Assembly (NCBI GenBank): GCA_013399695.1
Contig: VXAU01004391.1
Location: 1 to 64,000, forward strand
DNA: 64,000 nt
Direction of reading: 5' to 3'
DNA from: Formicarius rufipectus
Taxonomy: Eukaryota; Chordata; Aves; Passeriformes; Formicariidae
A model generated the notes under the pieces. That model made no database searches. It was not told the DNA's origin and saw only the letters and a program-made list of their open reading frames with translations. Numbering within the stretch: the first letter of the stretch is position 1; each line of letters begins with the position of its first letter. Position numbers and translations under genes: made by a program. Shown piece by piece: positions 55,340 to 64,000 of this stretch.

Positions 55340-56145
55340 CCCTGCTCAAGACATGAATGAACATTTTCAAGTGTGAGCACCTGCATTTCACCTGCAGTAT
55401 GAAAAAACGCTGTTCTCAGTTGTGTTGCCAAATCTTCGTTCGCGAAGTCTAGCCATGATGATGCCACAGCACCCAGAAAAGAAACAGAGAAATAACAGGA
55501 AGACATAAACGAGTGAAGAAAGAAACAATACAACAGAGGACTTGAAACACCATAGCTGTCGGGAGTGAGGAGCTGGATACTACTCCTCCAGGGCTTACGC
55601 CTGATGAATATCAACAATGGAGGAGTGTGTATTGCTATGAGGATGAGGACTATAAGCCATTCACTGTCCCTGAAAAGAGGAACTGGAGCGATGTGTTTTA
55701 AAGCATGGACTATGGACTTATATTAATATATCTATTTGGACTGTTATACATGTTGTATAGATATTCACCTTGGTTGTATTGTAAGTTAAAGAAAAGTTCT
55801 CCATTATAGTTCTTATAGTTAGTCACGTTCACGTTTTTTCATTGGTTAGAATTTACTACATTACTTATTATTCATGTTCATATTGTTCCACCCTGGTCTC
55901 CCTTGTTTGGTGTTATATCCACCCCTTTTATTCCATATTTGTAAATTCCCTCCTTCTTAATCCCATATTTGTGAAACCACGCCCTTTCTTCTAGTCTGTT
56001 CCTCAGCCTCCCTATAAAGGGAGTGCTGGGGATTAATAAACAGCTTACCCTTTTCCACCACCATTGCTTTCGCATTTCTTTATTCAGTTTCTTTATTGAA
56101 CCCCTCAGCTACCCTTGAGGTAGCTGACCCTTCCCTTATCGGGGG
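55340..56145 (+). mobile_element. 3' end of an endogenous retrovirus with sense LTR
   Basis: The right part (about 55740-56145) is laid out as an LTR: CCAAT-like and A/T-rich U3, TATAAAG at 56013-56018, AATAAA at 56035-56040, and an end near cgggggtca at about 56145. To its left is a 51-codon open stretch (55546-55701) ending in TAA, with an acidic, aromatic-rich C-terminus. It is probably the tail of a viral gene, but which one is unknown. Upstream sequence to about 55340 looks like more degenerate provirus. No intact viral gene is present; the rest of the provirus is missing. Confidence 0.6.
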
Positions 56146-59100
56146 TCAATTATTTATTTACCTCTGATACATAGCTAAAGGGGAATTAATGATGTAGAGT
56201 ATCTAAGGTTGAAGGTACAAAACTAAATAGACTTCTTGTCTGTTCATTTCATACCTTGAAAAAAGCCTTTTGGTTTCATAATTACAAACTTCCCACAAGG
56301 CTTGTATGTAATCTGTTTTCCTGAAACTCTGTAAAACAAAGACTGCAGATGGTCTTCTTTGATAAGTACAATAATTGGAGAATAAACTGCATAATGCTAA
56401 TTCTTTAATTCTGTGGTCTTCATATGGGATCTGTGAAAGATATATCTGGATACAAGTTTGTCTAAATAAGATGTGTTTAGTAAAATGATAAGATATTAAA
56501 ATGGACCGTAATAATAAAATCCATTTTAACAATTTAATCATCAACCATGCTATGATGAGACTATTTAGCTCAACAGAAGGCAAATAATCCAAGCACTGCC
56601 CAAGAATTATTTTTAGGCATTAACTGGCAGCATAGCTAATTACTCAGTTAATGTCCACAATGACTGAATAAACTCCATCTTTGAAGCAAATGAATCATAT
56701 CACTTTGCATTTACATAGCACTTGTCATCTATAGATCTGACAGTTTTAAAAGGAGAGGCAAACAATCACAATGACTATTTCAAGTGAAAACAGAGTGTCC
56801 TGAATAAATTGCTACTATGAAGGCAAATCAAAGCCTGCTTGAAAGATTCTGCTGCATTTAGCCACAAAATTTAACAATCAAAATACCATGAAAACATAAG
56901 CTATGCTTATGAAAGGGTAATCAGGCAGGAAAACAAGTTTTTAGAAAAGACACAGCATTGGCTTTTTTTTGTAGAACTCTAATATTAGCTGTATTCGGAA
57001 TATAATGATTATGTGCCCAGTCCAATCCCTGTAGTTAGTTTTTAGTCTATGCTGTTGATGTCACCACAAAGAGATTTGCAAATGCTTAATATTTTTAACT
57101 TCAGAATGATTCCCTGAGCTCAGTGTCCGGGGTGGGGTGCCTTCTCATAATGCCTGAACTGAGAAGCTGAGGAGAGATCTACCTTGTGCACAGTAACACA
57201 GGCAGCTGACTCTAAAGCATATTTAGGTAGTATTTAAACAAAGTGTGCCCATGTGTGCCAGATCCCATTTCTTACCAATCTTGTGTCTTGGAAAGCAGCC
57301 ATAGCATACTATTGGAGGCATGAAGGAACAGTATTAGACTTGTCTGACAGAATCAGAGCTGTCATGCTGATTTTGACTCTCAGCACATCTTAGGTAAAAT
57401 CATTCAAGAAAACCCATAAACTAGAACTTGCTTGCTCCAGAAGTGAAAAGAGCTCTTTGGGTTGCACAGCAGCTTGTGAAGTGATTTGCTGACACAGATT
57501 TTCTTCAGCCTTCTTCTCTACACTTCCGAAAATAACATTATGTGCATTTTGATCTGAAGCCCTCCAACCCTCAAAAGTAGGTCCTTCTTGATGTATGTTA
57601 CAGGATAGAAGGGAATGTACCAGGAATGGGTTCTTATCTTGAACAGGTTTGTTTTTGTTTTTGTGTTTTGGTTGTTTTTTGTTTTTTTTCAGTGCCATTG
57701 CACTGCAAATGTAACATTAACAGCAGCTCAACATCTATATATATATATATATGTCAATAGTAACATTTTATACATTCCTTGTTATCATTTGCACTGCACA
57801 AATAACCCAAGGCAGTTGAGTTTAGATAGTTTGGGCAGTCTAATCATTCCAGTACTACCATTTACTTAATTTTTATCTCTGCACTGACAGACACATCCTT
57901 AGGTGTTCTGAAAATTTATATGTTGCTTTAAACAGCCAAACCTCATACTGAAAGACATTAGCAAATGTGTCAGACCCTCTGAGCCAACATAATACAACAT
58001 AATATTTAGTTCAGACTATCAGCCCAGTCTTGTAGCTTTTGAATAACTGAAATAAAGAGGAAAAAAGAAGAAAAACTCAAAATTTAATGTCCCTATCTTT
58101 GCAGAAAAATTTTGAATGGCTGTTACCAACACACATCAGATATAAGGAATTTTAGTTAAAAGAGTCAACTGCTTCAGTTCAAATTGTTAGCCAATTCAGA
58201 TATGATGTAAGAAATCAAACTGCAGTTCTAGGCTACTTATCTACCGCCAAATTAATCCTCTTGACTCACTGTTGCTCTACCTAAATGCTGCATACACTTG
58301 TGTAAATATGATGCGAGGACTTTTTATGCATGCGCCTCACAGCTGACCTTGTTGCAGATGCCAGTAATTTCTATGATTTCACTCCTGATAATTGCCCTGA
58401 TAACCTGCTCTCCCAAAGCAAACTTGAGACTTAAGGAAGGCACCAAACCAGTGGCAGAATTAAATTGCTTTTGGCAGAAAGTACAGAGCAATAAAGCTTG
58501 TGTCTAACAGCCGTGCTTTCCTTAATGAAACTATCCCACTTAGGTGAACAGCACAAATACATTCTAGTGTTGCTGTGTGAACCCCATTCTTGCTGAAGCT
58601 CCATGCACTTCTCTCTCAGGACGGACCATGGGATTAGAACAAATTTGAACTCAAGTGAATTATGCAGTATGAAAAAGCTCTAGATCTCCCCTAACTTTGT
58701 GCTACAGTTTTAACTCAATGCCTCACAAGGACGTTACTCAGGAATTGCTTTACTTCAGTTATAAGACAATAAACTAGTTCCCTAGAAATTAAAGTCAAAT
58801 AGTTTCATACATCTAGTACATACCATCTACATTTTCAAAAATAATACAAACTTGAGAGTCTGTTGATAGCCTCCAGTAGAAACAGAAGTGTGTAGACAGA
58901 TTAGAGTACATAAATGACAAATGATGTGATGCAGAATTTATTTTTAATATTTTCATATTAGGATCAATGTTTGCAATGTTTACTGAAAATAACTCTTCCT
59001 TCTCCCAAAACCTTTCTCTATATGATGTTCTAGCAGATTATTTTCTTTACATTTTGCATAACAAGATAATTTTGCCTAAGTTGCCTCTCTTCTAAGGTCT

Positions 59101-59940
59101 AGGAGGTATTTTAGTATTTTAGGTATTTCTATTGAGACATTGATGGCTAGAATGTGCCTAACATGTTTTGCTTAAATGCTCTTTTTGTTTACCAGCTTCT
59201 TAGGACGCCTGTAGTAGCTTCAGTGCATGTACAGGATGTGGTACTGTCATTTAATCTTGGAGAATCTAGGATGCAGATCTTCACCCTGAGACCTTTTATT
59301 CTGTGATAGTGACATGTCTTCACTTCAGCAGCTGCAAACTTGCTGTGAGGAAGGTGAAGAAAGGACCAGTGCACTCTGCCAGATTCTTCTGAGTATGTGA
59401 GCATGAGTTCGGTCAGTTGGCAGTGGTGCAGAATGTGGGTGATATCCCAAATCTGAAAGGCCAAAGTTAGACTTAATTTTTGACAATATGGTCTGATTTG
59501 ATGTCTCCAAATCCAGCTTACTGTTTTAGCAAACTTTAATCAGCTTGCCTTTTCCTACTGTAATGAAATAACATTCCCTGTTTTGACAGTCTCTGGCTGT
59601 ATGGAATGGAAAGGCAAAACAAACAATGAAGACCACGCTGAACATTCTAATACACAACCTCAAATGCTTCCTTAATTCCTAGGCCTAAACTAGACATCTT
59701 ATCCAAACATTTCCTCCTGTTGATTCCTTCTGTCCCTAACAACATTCCAGGTTACTAGATTTTAGATAGGAACTTCTAATACACATAATCCAGATTGAGA
59801 GCAGAGTTTCATTAGCACAAACTCCCCTATCATAATTGTAATCTACAGTAAATGAATGCAATTAGCCACACCAGGGTCTGCTCTGAGCCCTCCCCTCCCC
59901 AGCACACAGACAACAGCCATAAGCAGACACCAGCCTCTTG

Positions 59941-59947
59941 TATAAAG
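59941..59947 (+). promoter_or_regulatory. CER1: CER1 TATA box
   Basis: TATAAAG lies 66 bp upstream of the CER1 ATG in a C-rich flank, which predicts a transcription start near 59970 and a 5' UTR of about 35 nt. This is motif and spacing evidence only. Confidence 0.7.
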
Positions 59948-60006
59948 CTACCTCACTACGTTCACTGCAATAGTAACAGGTCTACAGGGTTGCACTTTCC
60001 ACAATC

Positions 60007-60528
60007 ATGTCAGTGCTTCTCCTTCAGCTGTTAGTGCTCTCCTGTCTTGGAGCCACAGAGCTACAGGGAAATTCACGGCAAAGGAAAAGCAGAAAGCCAT
60101 TTCAGCACTTTTTCTATTTGGACAAAAATATTGAAAGTCAGAGTTTTCGTGAGCTGATAGGTGAGAATCCAGCAGGTGTTGAGAATGTGGGAGTACCAAG
60201 CTTTTTTGTAGCAATTCCACAGACAGCATCTGACAGTACGAAGAAAGAAGAAAAAAAAATGTCCAGATTTATACTTCCCAATGCAGAACTCCAGGCAGAC
60301 CAACACCTGAGAACATGGGCAACACCCAGAGAGATCTCTCCAGTGGAAAATTTCCCTCCACCTCATTATTCCAGCAAGACGGAGTCTGAATCTCCCTACA
60401 GAAAAGATGCAAAGAAATTCTGGGACCATTTCATGTTAAAAAAAAATTCAGCATCTGAAGAGGTTGTTCTGCCAATCAAGACTAATGAAATGTATCAGGA
60501 AAACTGCAGAACCCTGCCTTTTGCCCAG
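60007..60528 (+). CDS. CER1: CER1 exon 1 (signal peptide and variable N-terminal region)
   Basis: 174 codons from the ATG to donor gtaaga. After the signal peptide and a basic RQRKSRK stretch, the region is hydrophilic and Ser/Glu/Lys-rich, as expected for the poorly conserved Cerberus N-terminal half. The last codons (ENCRTLPFAQ) supply the first cysteine of the C-terminal domain. Confidence 0.96.
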
Positions 60529-61872
60529 GTAAGAGCAGGTGTCCAAGACCACCAAACAAGTCCTTTCTTCTGCCTTCTGTAATCAGCAACTAAAGACACA
60601 CAGCTTATTTCAGTGGCTAAGTCACAGGGCTTCAGAATACTCACACATGATAAGTGACTGAAAAACATTGATGAAAAAGCTTTAGTCTAATAAGGCAAAC
60701 TGCTAAATTGCTGCACTGGAATGTTGTACACTTGATTTTCAGAGAGCTATTTACTCTTTTTATGCAAAGATGTTCTGACATAGCCTAAGCAAGAAGGGAA
60801 GTGGGGAGTAATTATCCATTCAATGAGTATACATCTCAACAATTTGTATCTCTGAATTATGACACATATATATACATATATATATGTGTGTGTGTATATA
60901 TATATATCTATGTGTGTGTATTGTATGTGTGTGCGCATATACACACAGTCTCATGGGCAGAGTCCTAGAACAAATATTAAGAAGAGAAACAGTTGTTTTC
61001 TTAAAGTAACTTTAAGAGTTCTAATACAGCAAGGATTCTTTCCTGCTGTATTAATTAGAAGACTGATGCTTACCTCTAATTCTGTGCTAAGAATGCTGGA
61101 GTACTGGTAAATTGTTCTATGCATAGATGGAGCCATTCTGTCATACAGTAACATCAGGACAAGCAAATAGCATAGATAAAAGTGCTGTATTCCTTGTACA
61201 TCAACATCTGTTCTCAGAGTTTCTGTAATCACAGTCTGTCAAGGACCATGTGTTTTCATATCCAGAACTAAATTTATTTCACACAAACAATATAGATGTG
61301 GATTAGAAACCGGTACCATTTGTTCTGAGAAGAAATACAAATACAGTGGTGGTGTGTTGTGTTATGGTTTGTTTTTTGTTTGTTTGCTTGAGGGTTTTTT
61401 TTTTGTGGGCTTTCACTTTGTTGGGGATTTTTGTTTTTGTTTGATTTGGGTTTGGTTTTTTGGGGGGGGGAGGGTGTGTCATTTTTCTTTTCTTTTTTTG
61501 GTTGTGGTTGTTCATATATTCTAGCAAGGTCCATGGGCCTTTTCTGTACCAGAAACCTTAAACTGCTTTCTGTTTCAGGGTGTTACTCATAACAACTGTG
61601 AGAAGGTGACAGTACAGAATAATCTGTGTTTTGGAAAATGCAGTTCCTTTCATGTTCCTGGTCCAGAAGATCGCCTTTATACCTTTTGTTCTCATTGCTT
61701 GCCAAGCAAGTTCTCCATGGAGCGCCTGCATCTCAACTGCACTGGTTCTGTCCCAGTGGTGAAAGAAATCATGATTGTAGAAGAGTGTAAATGTGAGACT
61801 CAGAAGATTAAAGACCCTGTAGTTGGATCTCTACTGTCAAACTTGCATGCAAATGTACATGAGCACAATTAA
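60007..61872 (+). CDS. CER1: CER1, Cerberus (secreted DAN-family antagonist), two exons
   Basis: CER1 is a secreted cystine-knot protein that binds and blocks Nodal and BMP ligands (and Wnt in some species) during head and left-right patterning. Exon 1 is 60007-60528 and exon 2 is 61579-61872, joined in phase 0, giving 271 residues, about the length of chicken Cerberus. Residues 1-17 form a hydrophobic signal peptide (MSVLLLQLLVLSCLG). RQRK at 24-27 is a possible convertase site. Nine cysteines (167, 181, 191, 195, 211, 214, 228, 244, 246) form the C-terminal cystine-knot domain, with the family motifs LCFGKCSSF, FCSHC and EECKCE. There is one N-C-T sequon at 227. The ATG is the first after a TATA box and starts the signal peptide. 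CER1 lies 9.1 kb after the FREM1 stop, same strand, the usual amniote arrangement. Confidence 0.97.
60860..60948. repeat. TA/TG/CA microsatellite with inverted symmetry
   Basis: Alternating acacatatata, tatatgtgtgtg and gtgtgcgcatatacacac segments. Alternating purine-pyrimidine sequence with self-complementary halves can form hairpins or Z-DNA. Confidence 0.9.
61355..61510. repeat. T/G-rich low-complexity tract in the CER1 intron
   Basis: Long T runs interrupted by G and GGG, including gggggggg-aggg near 61461-61473, ending about 70 bp before the exon 2 acceptor. It supplies pyrimidine-rich sequence near the splice site. Confidence 0.85.
61579..61872 (+). CDS. CER1: CER1 exon 2 (cystine-knot domain)
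   Basis: The acceptor is gtttcag and the stop TAA is at 61870-61872; 97 residues. It carries eight of the nine knot cysteines in the DAN-family spacing and a short hydrophilic tail after CKCE. Confidence 0.97.
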   Translation, partial: GVTHNNCEKVTVQNNLCFGKCSSFHVPGPEDRLYTFCSHCLPSKFSMERLHLNCTGSVPVVKEIMIVEECKCETQKIKDPVVGSLLSNLHANVHEHN

Positions 61873-64000
61873 CCAGTGCAAATTACCTCTTAACTTGATC
61901 ATCAGAATCTGCCAGTGAGAAAACCAAAACAAGTAAAGCTGTCATCACTCTAGTACACAAAAATATTAAAAATGCAAGTTTTCTACATGAACTTCTTATC
62001 TGTTTCAACAATAACTTGACCTAAAATGTAACAGCTGTTTCTTGCAGCTATTAAAGAAATGGAAATGAGATTACTGGGCTTATGTGTAAAGGTCTTTCTC
62101 TAACAAGGGAAAGCTTTAAAATTTTTTCCAGCCTTCCTATCATTATTTTCATGATGCTAGTAAACAATGGCTGAAGAATTAACATGATTTAACTGTACAG
62201 AAACCAAACATACTGACTGGTTTGCATTGCCTTTGCTTGCAGAGACTGCCAATACAGCTGTACTGGCAACAAAGCTGAGACTGTATATTCCTCCTGCAAA
62301 AACAGGTCTACTGTTACATCATGATAATGGCTGGAGAGTGTAAAACATAAATGGATATAAGGCATGTAGAAAGATGTGACTAGTTAGTGTCATTCTGATT
62401 GCTCTCATCTGGACAGAGCACTGAAAACTAAAATACCTCATAATTTACACAAATAGATAGTGGTTGCAAAGGACGTTTTGTCACAGAAACTACTTGCTCT
62501 TTTCCTACATGCCTGCATTTGCTCTGTATATTTTTTAACTGAAAATGTTATACAGTACAAAGAGAAAAAAAATATTAAAAAACGTTATAAAGAAAACAAG
62601 TCATAGATGAATGGACTATTGTTGTTATTATTAAGTTCACTGTGGAAAGACAATGCACATTTTCCCATCTGATAGATTTTAACACTGAAGTGAATGCAAG
62701 ATTAAGTAAAGTTCTCAACACTTACACTAAACCAGAAAAGGCATTTGTGTGACCGAAAATCTGCAGAAGGATTTTATCTTAATGGTAATACCTGAATAGC
62801 TTCACAAGAACAACTGAGATAACTCTGCTGGGAAGTGGCTGAGTGCTGCTAGGCAACACAGCACCAGTGGCTGTTAGCTCAACTGCTGGTTTTCCTGCTC
62901 TCTTCAGCTGCTTCCCCCTGGACTTCTCTTGCAGACCAGGCAGAGATCAGCTCCCAGCAACTAGAGTTCAGCCTATTTCTAAGCCAGTTCTTTCAGTCCT
63001 CTGGGAATCTGCTACACTGCTATTGCCAAACTCTCAGATCTGGGCCACAGTTTTTAAAGCTCTTTTTTTGTGGGTAATCAGAACTCACTCTTCACTTAAC
63101 TCGTCAATGCAAGAGTTGGGTAAATATTTGAATTGCAATAGGATCAAAAGTGTCTTAATATACTGTCAAAAACCATGTGCAGCACAGCCCATGTTGAATA
63201 TCCACTAAAAATTGCATCTGAATTATATTCTGATACTGGATCTGAAGATGTTTGCTTCTGCAGGTCACTTGCAGTGAAGCAACTGTATCTAGTCACCTAT
63301 TATATATAAACCTGTTTTTAAATAATAAAAGTTGCATACTAAACCTGAACAAAGTCTCCTCTCTATCCTTTTACATGAAGGACTGATATGCAACCTACAT
63401 GTAGCTGTTCATATGTTATGGCATAAAAGATGATGTCAAGATCTGCAATTTTGATCAGCACAATATAAGAAATATATAAAGCTATTAGAATGTTCAAAAG
63501 AGGGCAACAAAGATGGTGAAGGGCGTCATTGCAGTCACAACTTCCTTGTGAGGAGGAGAGGCAGACACTGATCTCTTCTCTGTGGCGGCCAGTGACAGGA
63601 CCTGAGGGAATGGCCTGAAGTTGTGTCAGGGGAGATTTAAGTTGGATATTAGAAAAACGTTCTTCACTGAGAAGGTGGCTGGGCACTGGAACAGGCTACC
63701 CACGTGAGTGGTCACAGCACCAAGCCTGACAGAGATCAAGAAGCATTTGGACAATACTCTCAGACACATGGTGTGACTCATGGGGATGGTCCTGTGCAGT
63801 GTTAAAGGCTGGACTTGGTGATTCTTGTGGGTTCCATCCAGATCAGCATATTCTAGGATTCTGTGATCCCTATATTGTGTGTGATTATTAGTGTCCATTT
63901 TTAATCAAATCTATGTAAGAAAAGCACACAAAGCATTAAAATTTTCAACTTTTTTTCTTTTTATTGTCAACTTTTTGTTTTTCTAGCATGAAAAAGCTAA
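61873..64000. other. CER1 3' flank
   Basis: It contains the CER1 3' UTR of unknown length: ATTAAA occurs near 61964 and at 62050-62055, and AATAAA at 63324-63329. A GC-richer patch lies near 62820-63060 with no recognised identity, and a CR1 copy at 63488-63864. No further gene is seen. Confidence 0.6.
63488..63864 (+). repeat. CR1 LINE 3' fragment
   Basis: caaagatggtgaagggcgtc, gggcactggaacaggctacc and caccaagcctgacagagatc lead to the terminal attctaggattctgtgat. It shares a CR1 subtype with the copy at 48414. Confidence 0.9.

Larger units (their letters stand above)
51260..60006. other. FREM1-CER1 intergenic region
   Basis: About 8.7 kb, AT-rich. It contains a CR1 fragment, the 3' end of an endogenous retrovirus, a short AT-rich inverted repeat, T/G-rich and TA-repeat tracts (57646-57690 and 57730-57752), and the CER1 promoter. 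No additional protein or RNA gene is supported. Confidence 0.7.
60529..61578. other. CER1: CER1 intron
   Basis: The single intron of CER1 (1050 bp, GT-AG). It holds a TA/TG microsatellite (60860-60948) and a T/G-rich tract with a G8 run (61355-61510) just upstream of the acceptor. Confidence 0.9.

Noticed and set aside
57720..57755. TA dinucleotide run considered as an origin or promoter-like site
   Set aside because: A short (TA)n microsatellite with no associated gene start.
62843..63208. 121-codon open frame after CER1
   Set aside because: The predicted protein has no recognisable motif or signal, and the GC-richer patch could be an unknown repeat. There is no support for a gene.
1..64000. 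CRISPR arrays, tRNA or rRNA genes, and bacterial operons
   Set aside because: No regularly spaced direct repeats, cloverleaf sequences, rRNA motifs or compact same-strand gene clusters were seen. The window is vertebrate nuclear DNA.

Overview
This is vertebrate, specifically avian, genomic DNA. The evidence is split genes with long introns, many 3'-truncated CR1 LINE fragments and several solo-type retroviral LTRs, and the linked pair FREM1 and CER1, which are neighbours in amniotes and Z-linked in birds such as chicken. The species cannot be named from the sequence. The number of LTRs would suit a passerine, but that is weak inference. There is no bacterial or phage gene system here.

Layout. 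Bases 1-1449 are FREM1 intron. Bases 1450-50871 (+) hold the last 30 coding exons of FREM1, including its stop codon. Their lengths sum to 5279 nt, the phases chain without a break, and they encode about 1758 residues. That matches the part of the roughly 2180-residue vertebrate protein from the second CSPG (NG2-like) repeat to the C-terminus: eleven CSPG repeats, one Calx-beta domain, a Ser/Gly/Lys-rich linker and a terminal C-type lectin domain. The signal peptide, N-terminal domain and first CSPG repeat lie upstream of the window. Poly(A) signals follow at 51155 and 51232. Bases 51260-60006 are the FREM1-CER1 intergenic region, with one CR1 fragment and the 3' end of an endogenous retrovirus in sense orientation. 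Bases 60007-61872 hold both coding exons of CER1 (271 residues), a secreted DAN-family antagonist, with a TATA box at 59941. Bases 61873-64000 are CER1 3' flank with another CR1 copy.

Function. FREM1 is an extracellular matrix protein of the FRAS1/FREM2 basement-membrane complex. CER1 inhibits Nodal/BMP/Wnt ligands in early patterning. They are neighbours with the same orientation but no known shared pathway.

Most useful second-look items: an in-frame upstream extension of FREM1 exon 18 that could start a C-terminal isoform of the size of human TILRR; a GC-AG intron inside the lectin domain; antisense orientation of all LTR-like elements inside FREM1; a sense LTR upstream of CER1; and a perfect 27-bp palindrome in a FREM1 intron. 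I did not find a convincing new biological system.
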